A stretch of DNA of 64,000 nt from Lederbergia wuyishanensis (GCF_022900255.1 NZ_JALIRM010000020.1:1-64000); one strand, 5' to 3'. Shown: positions 13,041 through 23,638, counted from the first letter of the stretch. Notes: a model not told the origin generated them from the letters alone. Program-made: numbers and translations.

Positions 13041-13081
13041 AGTTTAATTTATTTGAAAAGCACTTATATTATAAACAAGAA

Positions 13082-13120
13082 GATGATCACTGTTTTGAAT
13101 TAAACAGGGTCATTTTTTTT
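13082..13120 (+). terminator. scr terminator
   Basis: An imperfect stem ATGATCACTGTTT/AAACAGGGTCAT followed by eight T. Confidence 0.75.
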
Positions 13121-13512
13121 GCGTTTTAAGCCTCGTTTATTAATACGGTTTTACATTCTCTGTTATTTTACTTGTTTACTATCTGTTTATTGAGAGTAAA
13201 TTTCTCTATTTCCCCATTATAATAATAATCCTGATACCAGCAATCCAAGTCATTGTGGACTACATAAACAATAGAAGGATATAAGTGATAAAAATAGAAC
13301 ATTTTAATGCTCATATATTTTTAAAAACATTGTCATTCCCCGGGAAATAATATCGAAAATTGGTGGAAATACAAATTTACTGATGAAAGTAGTATTAATA
13401 ATAAAAAAAGATTCTTTTCAATACATTGGGATATTCATTTTGAAAATACTGCCCTAAATAAGGTATAATAAAAGGACGAGAACAGAACGGCATAAAAGAG
13501 GAGGGGAGTATC
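13121..13512. other. Intergenic, holds the dnaX promoter
   Basis: AT-rich region with no ORF of note. It ends with TTGAAA and TATAAT separated by 18 bp (13440-13469), a good sigma-A promoter for dnaX, and a GAGGAGGGG ribosome site. Nothing else was recognised. Confidence 0.6.
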
Positions 13513-15192
13513 GTGTACCAAGCACTATATAGAGTATGGAGACCACAGTCATTTGCAGATGTGATTGGTCAAGAACATGTGACGAAAACCCTGCAAAATG
13601 CTCTCCTCCAACAGAAAACTACCCATGCTTATTTGTTTTCTGGTCCACGTGGTACAGGTAAAACGAGTGCTGCCAAAATTTTAGCTAAAGCAGTCAATTG
13701 TGAAAGAATGCCAATCGCTGAACCGTGTAATGAATGTTCATCTTGTCGAGGAATAATGGATGGGTCGATTCCAGATGTCTTTGAAATTGATGCTGCTTCC
13801 AACAACGGAGTCGAAGAAATTAGGGATATCCGTGATAAAGTAAAATATGCCCCAAATGCTGTGCCATATAAGGTCTATATCATTGATGAGGTTCATATGC
13901 TTTCCATCGGTGCGTTTAATGCCTTATTGAAAACATTAGAGGAACCGCCAAAACACGTAATTTTTATTTTAGCAACAACAGAGCCACATAAGATACCGTT
14001 AACGATAATTTCTCGATGCCAGCGCTTTGATTTTAAGCGGATTACGGCTCAAGATATCGTTGGAAGAATGTCTCATATAGCATCAGAATCGGGCCTTCAA
14101 TATGAAGAGAAAGCATTGCAGATTATTGCAAGAGCTGCAGGTGGCGGTATGAGGGATGCATTAAGTCTTCTCGATCAAGCCGTTTCTTTTAGTACAGATC
14201 ATGTCACGGTGGAAGATGCTTTAACGGTAACAGGTTCAGTTTCTCACAATTATTTGAATAAAATAGGCAGAGCGGTATATGAAAAAAATATTCCGGAAGC
14301 TTTGGCCACACTTGAAGAATTAATGCTTGAAGGAAAAGATCCTGCTAGATTTGCTGAAGATTTAATTTTATATTTTCGCGATTGCTTACTTTACAAAACG
14401 GCTCCTAATCTTGAGGAATCTATGGAACGTGCAATGCTTGATGATGATTTTATAAAGCTTGCGAATGAAATTCAACCAGAGCAAATATACGATTATATAG
14501 ATATACTGAATAGTACTCAGCAAGAAATGAAGTTTTCCAATCATGCACGTATATATTTGGAGGTCTGTTTAGTCAAGCTATGCCAAACAGAATCAAAAAA
14601 GAAAGTAGAAGTGGCTGGAATTCAAGAATTGCATGCTAAAATAGAGTTACTTGAAAAAGAAATTACTTCACTACGAGCAAATCGCCAGCCTATAGAGGAA
14701 GCATCGCCAGCTCAGTCCCCTAAGAAAACTGCTCGCGCGTCAAAAGAATTCCGAGTAAATACGAGGATGGTAAGAGAAATCTTAACAGATGCGACGAGAG
14801 AAGATTTGAATTCTATCAAGAGTCATTGGGGTGAATTGCTGGAGGCGCTAAATAGCAGACAAATGCGATCCCAGTCAGCATTATTAAATGATGCAGAGCC
14901 AGCAGCCGCATCACCGAAAGGATTCATATTAAAATTTAAATATGAAATTCACTGTAAAATGGCGATGGAAAATCAAACATTTATAGACATTACATCAGCC
15001 ATCCTCGAAGAGATTATGGGGAAAAGACTCCAATTTGTTGGAGTTCCAGAAGACCAATGGGTGGAGATTCGTGAAGAATTTTTACAAAACCATAATCAGG
15101 ATGATAAGAAAAACAATGAAGAACATGAAGATCCACTTATATCTGAAGCGATGAAACTTGTAGGTGCTGATCTTATTGAAATTAAAAATTAA
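13513..15192 (+). CDS. dnaX: DNA polymerase III subunits gamma/tau
   Basis: The clamp-loader ATPase that also ties the polymerase to the helicase. The 559-residue protein has a Walker A GPRGTGKT at residues 44-51, a zinc knuckle with Cys63, Cys72, Cys75 and Cys78, and a Walker B YIIDEVHML. The region after residue 360 is the variable tau part. The start is GTG with GAGGAGGGG upstream. I saw no slippery-codon and hairpin signal like that of E. coli dnaX. It heads the run dnaX-ebfC-recR-yaaL. Confidence 0.96.
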   Translation: MYQALYRVWRPQSFADVIGQEHVTKTLQNALLQQKTTHAYLFSGPRGTGKTSAAKILAKAVNCERMPIAEPCNECSSCRGIMDGSIPDVFEIDAASNNGVEEIRDIRDKVKYAPNAVPYKVYIIDEVHMLSIGAFNALLKTLEEPPKHVIFILATTEPHKIPLTIISRCQRFDFKRITAQDIVGRMSHIASESGLQYEEKALQIIARAAGGGMRDALSLLDQAVSFSTDHVTVEDALTVTGSVSHNYLNKIGRAVYEKNIPEALATLEELMLEGKDPARFAEDLILYFRDCLLYKTAPNLEESMERAMLDDDFIKLANEIQPEQIYDYIDILNSTQQEMKFSNHARIYLEVCLVKLCQTESKKKVEVAGIQELHAKIELLEKEITSLRANRQPIEEASPAQSPKKTARASKEFRVNTRMVREILTDATREDLNSIKSHWGELLEALNSRQMRSQSALLNDAEPAAASPKGFILKFKYEIHCKMAMENQTFIDITSAILEEIMGKRLQFVGVPEDQWVEIREEFLQNHNQDDKKNNEEHEDPLISEAMKLVGADLIEIKN

Positions 15193-15216
15193 TTGATTAT
15201 TTGGAGGTAGTTTAGA

Positions 15217-15537
15217 ATGATGCGTGGAATGGGAAATATGCAAGGTATGATGAAGCAAATGCAAAAAATGCAAAAGAAAATGGCTGAGGCTCAGGAAAAG
15301 TTAGGGGAAGAGCGCATTGAAGGTACAGCTGGTGGCGGAATGGTTACAGTTATCGTATCTGGTCATAAAGAAGTAGTAGAAGTAAATATAAAGGAAGAAG
15401 TAGTAGATCCAGAAGATATTGAAATGCTACAAGACCTTGTCCTTGCTGCAACAAATGATGCATTAAAGAAGGCCGAAGATTTAACTAATCAAACGATGGG
15501 ACAATTTACTAAAGGAATTAACCTTCCAGGGTTTTAG
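15217..15537 (+). CDS. yaaK: Nucleoid-associated protein, YbaB/EbfC family
   Basis: A 106-residue DNA-binding dimer of the YbaB family. The first 35 residues are a methionine-rich amphipathic helix ([18 protein letters not shown]), followed by the conserved [18 protein letters not shown] core. It lies between dnaX and recR, the order found in most bacteria, and recR begins 11 nt after its stop. Its physiological role in Bacillus is not well settled. Confidence 0.93.
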   Translation: MMRGMGNMQGMMKQMQKMQKKMAEAQEKLGEERIEGTAGGGMVTVIVSGHKEVVEVNIKEEVVDPEDIEMLQDLVLAATNDALKKAEDLTNQTMGQFTKGINLPGF

Positions 15538-15548
15538 GAGGTTTTTAG

Positions 15549-16145
15549 ATGCATTACCCAGAACCGATATCAAAGCTGATCGACAGCTTTATGAAACTGC
15601 CGGGAATTGGGCCGAAAACAGCAGCCCGCCTGGCGTTTTTTGTTCTTAATATGAAGGAAGAGACTGTTTTGGACTTTGCCAAGGCTCTTGTCAATGCAAA
15701 ACGGGATCTAGGCTATTGTTCCGTCTGTGGCCATATTACGGACCAAGATCCATGTTATATTTGTAAGGATCCTCGCCGTGATCATAGCGTCATTTGTACT
15801 GTTCAGGAGCCCAAAGATGTTATTGCGATGGAGAAGATGAAGGAATACAATGGTCTTTATCATGTTTTGCATGGCTCTATTTCTCCAATGGAAGGAATCG
15901 GCCCCGAAGATATTAACATTCCGGATCTGCTAAAAAGGCTTCAAGATGAAACCGTTCAAGAAGTTATTTTAGCTACGAATCCGAATATTGAAGGGGAAGC
16001 AACAGCTATGTATATTTCGCGCCTTTTAAAGCCATCAGGCATCAAAGTAACAAGAATAGCCCACGGACTTCCTGTTGGGGGAGACCTAGAGTATGCCGAT
16101 GAAGTTACTCTTTCAAAGGCACTTGAAGGCCGAAGAGAAATCTAG
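15549..16145 (+). CDS. recR: Recombination mediator RecR
   Basis: Acts with RecO (and RecF) to load RecA on gaps coated with single-strand binding protein. The 198-residue protein has a helix-hairpin-helix ([16 protein letters not shown]), a zinc finger with Cys57, Cys60, Cys69 and Cys72, a Toprim domain and a C-terminal Walker-B-like region. AGGAGG is 6 nt upstream of the ATG. It is co-transcribed with yaaK. Confidence 0.96.
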   Translation: MHYPEPISKLIDSFMKLPGIGPKTAARLAFFVLNMKEETVLDFAKALVNAKRDLGYCSVCGHITDQDPCYICKDPRRDHSVICTVQEPKDVIAMEKMKEYNGLYHVLHGSISPMEGIGPEDINIPDLLKRLQDETVQEVILATNPNIEGEATAMYISRLLKPSGIKVTRIAHGLPVGGDLEYADEVTLSKALEGRREI

Positions 16146-16163
16146 AGGCGGAGGAATCTTACT

Positions 16164-16379
16164 TTGATTAAGAAAAAGAAAAAGCTCCGTAAGGAATATG
16201 ATAAAAAATTAATTGATTTGATGGAATCTACAAAAAATGATTGGATGATTCAATCTCAGCTTAATAAACTGAGTTTCGAGAAAAGTGATGATTTACAAGC
16301 AATTACGCAACTTGCAAAGGCAAAATACTTTTTTCTATTTCATGAAGCGAAAGTAAGAAAAATCTCTATCAATAAATAA
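16164..16379 (+). CDS. yaaL: YaaL-like small protein (DUF2508)
   Basis: A 71-residue, strongly basic protein of unknown function, starting with KKKKKLRKEYDKK. The start is TTG with GGCGGAGGA upstream. It sits between recR and bofA exactly where B. subtilis has yaaL, and the family assignment relies on this place and on the size. Confidence 0.82.
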   Translation: MIKKKKKLRKEYDKKLIDLMESTKNDWMIQSQLNKLSFEKSDDLQAITQLAKAKYFFLFHEAKVRKISINK

Positions 16380-16457
16380 GACGTTCAAACAATAAGTTCT
16401 TTTCGGACAATCCTTTCATACAATACATTAAAAGGATTGATCCGGGAGGGACGGTAT

Positions 16458-16721
16458 TTGGAGTCAATTATAATCATATCTGCACTTTGTGTGTTGATCG
16501 TTTTCTTGTTAATTGCTGGTTTACCGGGTAAAGCATTGAAATGGATTGGCCAAGCATGTATGAAACTTGTGATTGGGGCATTATTTTTATTTTTCTTGAA
16601 TGCAATCGGAAATCAATTCGGAATTTTTGTTCCGATAAACTTTGCCACTTCTGCCATTTCTGGGTTTTTAGGCATACCTGGCGTAGCAGCATTAGCAATG
16701 ATTCAATTATGGATATTATAA
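16458..16721 (+). CDS. bofA: Inhibitor of pro-sigma-K processing BofA
   Basis: A membrane protein that holds the SpoIVFB protease inactive in the outer forespore membrane. With the TTG at 16458 as start, preceded by GGGAGGG at a 7-nt distance, the protein has 87 residues, the length of the B. subtilis protein. An earlier ATG would add an unconvincing MIREGRY. Two hydrophobic segments surround KALKWIG, and the C-terminal signature VPINFATSAISGFLGIPG is conserved. Confidence 0.93.
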   Translation: MESIIIISALCVLIVFLLIAGLPGKALKWIGQACMKLVIGALFLFFLNAIGNQFGIFVPINFATSAISGFLGIPGVAALAMIQLWIL

Positions 16722-16723
16722 CT

Positions 16724-16755
16724 TCCACTCCATTAAGGGTGGATTTTATTTTTTC
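16724..16755 (+). terminator. bofA terminator
   Basis: The stem TCCACTCC/GGTGGA with a following run rich in T. Confidence 0.6.
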
Positions 16756-16767
16756 ATATACCAATGA

Positions 16768-16796
16768 TTGACACCTTTTAATAACCATGTTAGGAT
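16768..16796 (+). promoter_or_regulatory. Promoter of the tRNA-Ile/tRNA-Ala pair
   Basis: TTGACA is followed after 17 bp by TAGGAT (an overlapping TATAAA lies a little further on). The tRNA-Ile begins about 20 nt downstream, so the pair has a promoter of its own. Confidence 0.6.
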
Positions 16797-16815
16797 ATAA
16801 AAGTCTTTTGAATGT

Positions 16816-16889
<74 letters not shown>

Positions 16890-16908
16890 TCACCCCACAG
16901 ATCATAAC

Positions 16909-16981
16909 GGGGCCTTAGCTCAGCTGGGAGAGCGCCTGCCTTGCACGCAGGAGGTCAGCGGTTCGATCCCGCTAGGCTCCA
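16909..16981 (+). tRNA. tRNA-Ala (TGC)
   Basis: A 73-nt tRNA with acceptor stem GGGGCCT/AGGCTCC (one G-U pair), anticodon TGC in CTTGCAC and T arm GGTTCGATCCC. The CCA end is not encoded (TAT follows the discriminator A). It is 19 nt after tRNA-Ile, the arrangement of an rRNA spacer, but no 23S follows. Confidence 0.95.
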
Positions 16982-16984
16982 TAT

Positions 16985-17134
16985 AGAAAAGCGGAGGCGC
17001 CTTGCTCATCGACGTACAAACTTCAGGACCTCAGACTGAGATAAAGGAAACACTACGAGGAACGAGTCGATGTTGACTTATCGTAGGGAAGAGGGCAGGA
17101 AGTTTGCTAGTCGATAGGCGCTGCAGCTGGACAG
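16985..17134 (-). repeat. Interspersed repeat, family 1
   Basis: About 150 bp, the reverse complement of the elements at 52712-52920 and 52921-53072. Shared blocks include CTACGATAAGTCAACATCG, CTCGTTCCTCG, GTGTTTCCTTTATCTCAG and the end GCGCCTCCGCTTTTC. Confidence 0.8.
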
Positions 17135-17155
17135 CGAAATGTTACATCTAATAAG

Positions 17156-17194
17156 AGGACATGATTGGTAAATACCAAATCGTGTCCTTTTTTT
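17156..17194 (+). terminator. Terminator after the tRNA pair
   Basis: A long stem AGGACATGATTGGTA/TACCAAATCGTGTCCT followed by seven T. It may be the original terminator of a lost rRNA operon. Confidence 0.8.
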
Positions 17195-17287
17195 ATGTTT
17201 ATCGATTCAGTACAAACACAGCAACTGTCCTTATAGCATACAATTAGAATGCAGCAGATTCTTAAAATGAAAAATGTTAAAAAAAGT

Positions 17288-17316
17288 GTATACAAATGAA
17301 GGGAAATGCGCAAACT
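17288..17316 (+). promoter_or_regulatory. Possible sigma-F/sigma-G promoter of gin
   Basis: GTATA and GCGCAAACT are separated by 15 bp, close to the forespore sigma-factor consensus. The B. subtilis gene is under sigma-F control. Confidence 0.5.
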
Positions 17317-17337
17317 GATATGTATGGAGGTGGAGTT

Positions 17338-17511
17338 GTGGAAAAATGCATAATTTGTGAGGAAACGGGGAAGCAAGGTATTCATCTTTATACATCTTTT
17401 ATTTGTACAGATTGCGAGAAAGCTATGATTGCCACAAGTACGAAAGATCCAATTTATAAATTTTATATTAAACAATTAAAAGCCATTACAGAAACGAAAA
17501 TATTTTCATAG
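17338..17511 (+). CDS. gin: Anti-sigma factor Gin (CsfB)
   Basis: A small zinc protein that binds and restrains sigma-G (and sigma-E) during sporulation. The GTG at 17338, 7 nt after GGAGG, gives 57 residues with the two CxxC pairs Cys4/Cys7 and Cys23/Cys26 around the conserved GIHLYTSFIC. A longer reading from an upstream ATG at 17296 has no ribosome site. B. subtilis carries xpaC and yaaN after this gene; both are missing here. Confidence 0.9.
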   Translation: MEKCIICEETGKQGIHLYTSFICTDCEKAMIATSTKDPIYKFYIKQLKAITETKIFS

Positions 17512-17787
17512 GGTTCTTTTCTAATTATTGGAGTTATTTAATATATCTCTCATTTAATGGATGAGACTTCAAAAAGGATTCACTCAGCTGAGAAAATAGC
17601 TGCCAACTTCATATGAACTGCTAAACAACCTTATTAGGTGTAAGAGTATGCTTCTTTAGGGTTTTACAAAACAACTGTCTTTATTAAAAACTTTTTCATA
17701 AACTTCCTCAGGCTAAAAGACAGCCTGTTTTTTTTCTGTCTAAATAGTACAATATAAGAAAGAAAAGAAGTAAGAGAGGTTTTTACA
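17512..17787. other. Intergenic with a terminator
   Basis: AT-rich region. A hairpin AGGCTAAAAGACAGCCT followed by eight or nine T (17710-17735) is a plausible terminator for gin. No gene is visible. Confidence 0.55.
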
Positions 17788-19191
17788 TTGCAACAAAAGA
17801 ATATGCCTCTATATGAAAGCCTAGTTAATCATAATAATAAAAAACCCATATCCTTCCATGTTCCCGGACATAAAAATGGTGAATTATTCGAAGGGGAAAT
17901 TCCATTTAGGGACTTTGCTCAGTATGATCTCACAGAGCTTACAGGCTTGGATGATTTACATGACCCTCAGGAAGCCATTAAGAAAGCCCAAGATTTATTG
18001 ACTGAATTATATCGATCTAGGAAAAGCTATTTTCTTGTAAATGGTAGTACTGTAGGAAATTTAGCGATGATTATGGCAACTTGTCATGAAGATGATACTG
18101 TAATAGTCCAGCGCAATTGTCATAAATCAATCTTGAATGGCCTAATGCTTGCAAAAGTGAAACCTGTTTTCTTTTCACCTGATATTAATAAAGATCTTTC
18201 CATTCCGGCCGGGCCAAACCAAGCAATCATTCAGGATGCTATTGAAAAATATCCACATGCGAAAGTATTGATTCTCACGTACCCCGACTATTATGGACAA
18301 GCATATGATATTAAGAAAATAATTGATTTTGCACATGATCATAATATGATCGTTCTTGTAGATGAGGCACACGGTGCACATTTTCAATTAGGGAATCCAT
18401 TCCCTCACTCTTCACTTCAACAAGGAGCGGATATCGTTGTGCATTCTGCTCATAAAACTTTGCCTGCGATGACGATGGGGTCCTTTTTACATATTAATAG
18501 TGAACGAATTTCAGAGCAGAGGGTGGAATTTTACTTAAATGTTCTTCAATCAAGCAGCCCCTCATACCCGATTATGGCTTCACTTGATTTTGCACGTAAT
18601 TATCTAGATAATTTTTCTAAAGCAGATATAGATTTTTTTATTCAAGAGAGAGATTGGTTTATTAAGAAGTTACGGGAAGTCTCAGGGGTAACTATTATTA
18701 CAAGTGATGATCCACTTAAAATAATAGTGCGCCATGATAGTTTATCTGGTTTTGAATTACAAGAACACCTTGAACGGAAAGGTATTTTTCCTGAACTGGC
18801 TGACCCTTATCAGGTCTTATTGATTCTTCCATTAGTAAAGCAAGGGATGAGTTTTCCGTTTGAAGAAGCCATCGATAGATTTCATCAGCTTTCTTTGCAA
18901 TCGCTAAACACATCGAAAAAAGACAATATTCTTTTAAAAAATCCTGTCGATTTAATTGAACTGTCCTATTCTTATAAGGAAATGCTCAATATGCCTTATG
19001 AGTGGGTATATATACAACAATCCGTCGGAAGGATTGCAGCTAAAATGATCATCCCTTATCCTCCAGGTATCCCATTATTTTTACCTGGCGAAAAAATTAC
19101 GAATGAACATATTATTCAATTTCAAAAACTCATTCAAGCGGGTGCGCGTTTTCAAGGAGATACAGGATCAGAAAAGATTGCGGTATTTTAA
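17788..19191 (+). CDS. yaaO: Orn/Lys/Arg decarboxylase family protein (YaaO type)
   Basis: A 467-residue PLP-dependent decarboxylase of the fold-I ornithine/lysine/arginine family, short form. The PLP lysine is in [15 protein letters not shown], and DEAHGAHF supplies the aspartate that binds the pyridine ring. The true substrate cannot be told from sequence. The start is TTG, 9 nt after GAGAGG. The gene lies just before tmk, as yaaO does in B. subtilis. Confidence 0.87.
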   Translation: MQQKNMPLYESLVNHNNKKPISFHVPGHKNGELFEGEIPFRDFAQYDLTELTGLDDLHDPQEAIKKAQDLLTELYRSRKSYFLVNGSTVGNLAMIMATCHEDDTVIVQRNCHKSILNGLMLAKVKPVFFSPDINKDLSIPAGPNQAIIQDAIEKYPHAKVLILTYPDYYGQAYDIKKIIDFAHDHNMIVLVDEAHGAHFQLGNPFPHSSLQQGADIVVHSAHKTLPAMTMGSFLHINSERISEQRVEFYLNVLQSSSPSYPIMASLDFARNYLDNFSKADIDFFIQERDWFIKKLREVSGVTIITSDDPLKIIVRHDSLSGFELQEHLERKGIFPELADPYQVLLILPLVKQGMSFPFEEAIDRFHQLSLQSLNTSKKDNILLKNPVDLIELSYSYKEMLNMPYEWVYIQQSVGRIAAKMIIPYPPGIPLFLPGEKITNEHIIQFQKLIQAGARFQGDTGSEKIAVF

Positions 19192-19240
19192 TCTTCACAT
19201 TATACTAAAACCACATCTAGCACGGCTACGGAGGCAAATC

Positions 19241-19888
19241 ATGCAAGGATTATTTATTACAATTGAAGGGCCTGAGGGAGCGGGGAAAACAACTATTCTT
19301 CAAAAACTAGCAGAGGAATTGGAAGAGAAAAAGTTTAACGTTGTGTTAACCCGGGAACCAGGTGGAATTCAAATTTCAGAACAAATTAGACAGGTTATAC
19401 TTGATCCAAATCACACAGCTATGGATAGTCGAACAGAGGCATTGTTATATGCAGCAGCACGTAGACAACATTTAATAGAAAAAGTTGTTCCAGCATTAGA
19501 ACGAGGTTCAATTGTGCTATGCGACCGATTTATCGATAGTTCGCTTGCCTATCAAGGTTATGCAAGAGGACTCGGAATTGATGAAATTTTTACTATTAAT
19601 CAATTTGCCATTCAAGATTTAATGCCTGACAAGACTTTATATTTTGATATTGAACCAGAAATGGGTTTAAAGAGAATTGAAAAACATAAAGGACGGGAAA
19701 TAAACCGCCTTGATTTAGAGGAACTAGATTTTCACCATCGAGTAAGAGAAGGGTATAAAACTCTATTAAAAATGTTTCCAAATCGAATTGTAGAAATAGA
19801 TGCAAGTGAGCCATTTGAAACGGTTTATATGCATGCAAAAAGATTAGTAGAAGAAATTATTGCAAAAAAAGATACTCTTCGCATTTAA
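19241..19888 (+). CDS. tmk: Thymidylate kinase
   Basis: Phosphorylates dTMP to dTDP. The 215-residue protein has a P-loop GPEGAGKT at residues 10-17, the DR motif in [19 protein letters not shown], and no signal of membrane attachment. The ATG at 19241 has GGAGG upstream; a longer reading frame back into yaaO is open but lacks a ribosome site. Confidence 0.96.
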   Translation: MQGLFITIEGPEGAGKTTILQKLAEELEEKKFNVVLTREPGGIQISEQIRQVILDPNHTAMDSRTEALLYAAARRQHLIEKVVPALERGSIVLCDRFIDSSLAYQGYARGLGIDEIFTINQFAIQDLMPDKTLYFDIEPEMGLKRIEKHKGREINRLDLEELDFHHRVREGYKTLLKMFPNRIVEIDASEPFETVYMHAKRLVEEIIAKKDTLRI

Positions 19889-19984
19889 ATTGGTGAGAAA
19901 ATACATGAATTTCGATGTAACATACCGAGGATAGCTGATATAATAAATAATAAGAAGAAAGTAGTAAACATTATGGAGGGGTGA

Positions 19985-20320
<336 letters not shown>

Positions 20321-20365
20321 GAAATAGCATTATTTATTATTGTAATTTTAAAAGATAGCGAGTGA

Positions 20366-21376
20366 ATGAATGCCGTGAATTGGCAGGACTTTGAGCAAGA
20401 ACAACCATTTGCAGCGAAAATGTTAAAAAGCAGCATTGAAAAGAGCCGTGTAGCCCATGCCTATTTATTTGAAGGCGAACGAGGGACTGGTAAGCGTGCT
20501 GCCAGCATATTAATCGCTGCAAGCTTGTTTTGCGAAAATATACAAAATACTTTTATTCCGTGCGGTGACTGCGTGAATTGTAAAAGGATTGAAAATGGCA
20601 ACCATCCTGATATTCATATAGTAGAACCGGACGGATTATCCATAAAAATTGAACAGATACGTTCCCTAAGAACGGAGTTTAGTAAATCCGGGGTAGAATC
20701 GAAGAAAAAATTATATATCATCATAGATGCAGAGAAAATGACTATTCCAGCAGCGAATAGCTTGTTAAAGTTTCTTGAAGAACCGAATGTTGAAACAACA
20801 GCTATTCTTGTTACGGAACAACCTCAGCGTATCCTTCCGACGATTTTATCACGCTGTCAAACAGTGTCATTCAAAGCAATTCCTGTTGAAGTGTTTATAA
20901 AAAAACTAAAAGATGCTGGAATAAGTAACACAAAGGCTCCACTTTTAGCGACAGTTACCAATCATTTACAAGAGGCTTTAGCTTTAGATGGGGATGATTG
21001 GTTTGCACAAGCAAGAAAAATAGTGTTACACTTATATGAAGTCCAGAAGAAGGGTACACTTTACGCCATGACTTCTCTTCAGGATGAATGGATACACCAT
21101 TTTAAAGAGAAAGCCCAAATAGACTTGGGTTTAAATCTTTTGCTTCTCATATATAAAGACATACTATATATTCAATTGGGGAAAGAAGAGCAGCTTGTCT
21201 ATCCCGACTGGCGGGATACATTTGCGGCCGATGCGTTGCAAACCTCTTCAAGAAGGCTGTCTGAACAAATGACTGCAATTTTGGAAGCCAAACGGAAATT
21301 AAATGCAAATATGAATCCCCATCTTTTGATGGAACAGCTTGTGCTAAATTTGCAGGGGGGACCTTCTTGTGTATAA
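20366..21376 (+). CDS. holB: DNA polymerase III subunit delta'
   Basis: A clamp-loader subunit, 336 residues, with a P-loop-like GERGTGKR and a zinc knuckle (CENIQNTFIPCGDCVNC). The ribosome site before the ATG is weak. B. subtilis has yaaR between darA and holB; here only 45 bp separate them. The last codons overlap the start of ricT. Confidence 0.92.
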   Translation: MNAVNWQDFEQEQPFAAKMLKSSIEKSRVAHAYLFEGERGTGKRAASILIAASLFCENIQNTFIPCGDCVNCKRIENGNHPDIHIVEPDGLSIKIEQIRSLRTEFSKSGVESKKKLYIIIDAEKMTIPAANSLLKFLEEPNVETTAILVTEQPQRILPTILSRCQTVSFKAIPVEVFIKKLKDAGISNTKAPLLATVTNHLQEALALDGDDWFAQARKIVLHLYEVQKKGTLYAMTSLQDEWIHHFKEKAQIDLGLNLLLLIYKDILYIQLGKEEQLVYPDWRDTFAADALQTSSRRLSEQMTAILEAKRKLNANMNPHLLMEQLVLNLQGGPSCV

Positions 21377-22196
21377 TGTTGTAGGTGTCCGGTTTAAAAA
21401 GGCCGGTAAAATATATTATTTTGATCCAGGCGATCATCCAATTCGTAAGAATGACTTTGTGATAGTGGAAACGGCTCGTGGGATTGAATACGGAAAAGCT
21501 GTTACAGATAAGAAGCAAGTACAGGACCACGATGTTGTTCTTCCACTAAAAAAAGTAGTACGAATGGCAGATCAGAAGGATCAATTAAACGTTGAAGAAA
21601 ATAAAATGGCAGCAGCGGAGGCATATCAAGTCTGTACTGAGAAAATCATTGAACATAGCCTTGATATGAAACTCGTAGATGTCGAATATACTTTTGATCG
21701 CAATAAAGTCATTTTTTATTTTACAGCCGATGGAAGAATAGATTTTCGTGATCTCGTAAAGGACTTAGCGGCTATTTTTAGAACGAGAATTGAGCTAAGA
21801 CAAATTGGCGTAAGAGACGAAGCGAAAATGTTGGGAGGAATCGGTCCTTGTGGTCGAATGCTTTGTTGTTCCACATTTTTAGGTGACTTTGAACCGGTTT
21901 CAATTAAAATGGCAAAAGATCAAAACCTGTCCCTAAATCCAACAAAAATTTCCGGTCTTTGCGGAAGGCTCATGTGCTGTTTAAAATATGAAAATGATGA
22001 ATATGAGGCAGCCAAAGCAGAATTACCGGATGTAGGTGACAATATTAATACACCTGATGGATCAGGGAAGGTCATTGGGTTAAATATATTGGAGCGCTTG
22101 ATTCAGGTTGAATTGCCAGAACAAGAGCGTATATTGGAATACACACTAGAAGAAATTTCTGGTGAAAGTGCAACATCTGTCCCGGCTAGGGAATAA
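21369..22196 (+). CDS. ricT: RicT (YaaT), Y-complex subunit
   Basis: A 275-residue PSP1-domain protein. With RicA and RicF it promotes mRNA processing by RNase Y and supports sporulation and competence. The cysteine-rich motifs CGRMLCCSTF and CGRLMCCLKYE supply ligands for iron-sulfur clusters in the known complex. The GTG at 21369 overlaps the end of holB by 8 nt, with GGGGGAC upstream. Confidence 0.94.
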   Translation: MYNVVGVRFKKAGKIYYFDPGDHPIRKNDFVIVETARGIEYGKAVTDKKQVQDHDVVLPLKKVVRMADQKDQLNVEENKMAAAEAYQVCTEKIIEHSLDMKLVDVEYTFDRNKVIFYFTADGRIDFRDLVKDLAAIFRTRIELRQIGVRDEAKMLGGIGPCGRMLCCSTFLGDFEPVSIKMAKDQNLSLNPTKISGLCGRLMCCLKYENDEYEAAKAELPDVGDNINTPDGSGKVIGLNILERLIQVELPEQERILEYTLEEISGESATSVPARE

Positions 22197-22209
22197 TGAG
22201 GTGTAAGTC

Positions 22210-22575
22210 ATGGATAAAAAGGAGTTCTTCGATTCAGTTAGTAGTATGGAAATGCAAATTGGCCATTTATATCAGCAACTTGGTGAATTAAAGCAATATC
22301 TTGCTGAATTAATTGAAGAAAACCATGTTTTGAAACTTGAAAATGACCATTTGCGTAAGGTTATGGAAAAAAAAACTCCGGAATCAGATGCCTCATCTGA
22401 CCAAGAGAATAGTCAGGGAAAAAGTATGTATGAAAAGATTTCTGAAATAGGAGAAGGCTATGATAATTTAGCTAGACTCTATCAGGAAGGCTTCCATATT
22501 TGCAATGTACATTTTGGCAGCCCCCGTCGTGATGAAGATTGCTTGTTTTGCTTATCTTTTTTGAATAAAAAATAA
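22210..22575 (+). CDS. yabA: Replication initiation control protein YabA
   Basis: A 121-residue protein that binds DnaA and DnaN and prevents over-initiation. The N-terminal part (about residues 5-55) is a leucine-zipper-like coiled coil that makes the tetramer. The C-terminal zinc motif is [17 protein letters not shown]. It is co-transcribed with ricT. Confidence 0.95.
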   Translation: MDKKEFFDSVSSMEMQIGHLYQQLGELKQYLAELIEENHVLKLENDHLRKVMEKKTPESDASSDQENSQGKSMYEKISEIGEGYDNLARLYQEGFHICNVHFGSPRRDEDCLFCLSFLNKK

Positions 22576-22583
22576 TACAAGAT

Positions 22584-22617
22584 AACCTTCCTCTTACTAT
22601 TGAGGAGGGTTCTTTTA
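22584..22617 (+). terminator. yabA terminator
   Basis: The stem AACCTTCCTC/GAGGAGGGTT with a T-rich tail. Confidence 0.8.
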
Positions 22618-22662
22618 TTTAAACATAATAAAATATAAAATGTTATAAATGATAAGTTTTGA

Positions 22663-22880
22663 AAAGCGAAGAGTGTTTTGATGTCCAGGGCTACTCACAG
22701 CCGCACGGAGTCAAATAAAGTCAAAAAAGACTTTTCTGTCCAGAACATTTGCTTGTTGGGAACCGCAGGATGCGGGTCAAGAAGACCATTGCAGCGTACA
22801 GAGATGTACTAGTACAGGGAAAGCCTTAGGACGTTTCGCCCCTAGCATTCTTCCACTTCAGGCGCCTTTAGCTTTTCTAT
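22663..22880 (-). repeat. Interspersed repeat, family 2
   Basis: About 215 bp bounded by AAAAGCGAAG and AGCTTTTCT. Its reverse complement matches the element at 28815-29030 (CTTGACCCGCATCCTGCGG, CAAGCAAATGTTCTG, TTTTGACTTTA). It fills the yabA-trmN6 gap and ends 14 nt before the next start codon. Confidence 0.75.
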
Positions 22881-22894
22881 TTGGAGTGTGTATA

Positions 22895-23638
22895 ATGATA
22901 AATCTTTATGAAGATGAACGGTTAGATTACTTGCTTGCGGAAAATTTGCGAATCATTCAAAGTCCATCTGTATTTTCTTTTTCGTTAGATGCAGTATTAT
23001 TGGCACGCTTTACATATTTACCGATTCAAAAAGGGAATATTATTGACCTATGCAGTGGAAATGGTGTCATTCCTCTTTTACTTAGCCCTAGAACAAAAGC
23101 TAAGATTATAGGAGTAGAGATCCAGGATAGGCTACATGATATGGCAGTACGGAGTATTTCATATAACGAGCTAGATGATAAAATTGAAATGATCCACGGT
23201 GATATAAGGGATATGCCTAAGAGGTTAGGACATGATCGTTTCGATGTCGTAACATGCAATCCTCCGTATTTTTTATCTCCATCTTCTGATGTGATTAATG
23301 CAAATGAGCACTTAGCAATTGCCCGCCATGAAATTCTTTGTACACTAGAAGATGCCGTGAAGACGAGCAGCCAGCTACTTAGGCAAGGAGGGAAAGCAGC
23401 GTTTGTACATAGACCAGAACGGTTAATGGATATTTTAACATTAATGAGGGAATATCGCTTGGAGCCGAAAAGACTTCGATTTGTATATCCAAAGGCTGGA
23501 AAAGAAGCAAATACAATCTTAGTTGAAGGGATTAAGGATGGAAATGCAGGGTTGAAAGTATTGCCGCCTCTTTTTGTTTATAATGAAGAGAATGAATATA
23601 CAGATGAAGTGAGAGACATTTTATATGGCAGCGAATGA
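22895..23638 (+). CDS. trmN6: tRNA1(Val) adenine-N6 methyltransferase family (YabB)
   Basis: A 247-residue Rossmann methyltransferase. The N6-adenine motif CNPPYF and the SAM-binding segment [14 protein letters not shown] are present. The ATG at 22895 is preferred over a GTG at 22886 because GGAG lies 8 nt upstream. Its end overlaps the start of yazA. The exact tRNA target is inferred from the family. Confidence 0.9.
   Translation: MINLYEDERLDYLLAENLRIIQSPSVFSFSLDAVLLARFTYLPIQKGNIIDLCSGNGVIPLLLSPRTKAKIIGVEIQDRLHDMAVRSISYNELDDKIEMIHGDIRDMPKRLGHDRFDVVTCNPPYFLSPSSDVINANEHLAIARHEILCTLEDAVKTSSQLLRQGGKAAFVHRPERLMDILTLMREYRLEPKRLRFVYPKAGKEANTILVEGIKDGNAGLKVLPPLFVYNEENEYTDEVRDILYGSE

Noticed and set aside
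13121-13440. Possible small gene between scr and dnaX
   Set aside because: No frame with a ribosome site and no coding bias could be seen.
17107-17475. A 122-residue minus-strand frame over gin
   Set aside because: It is antisense to a gene with clear zinc motifs and conserved position.
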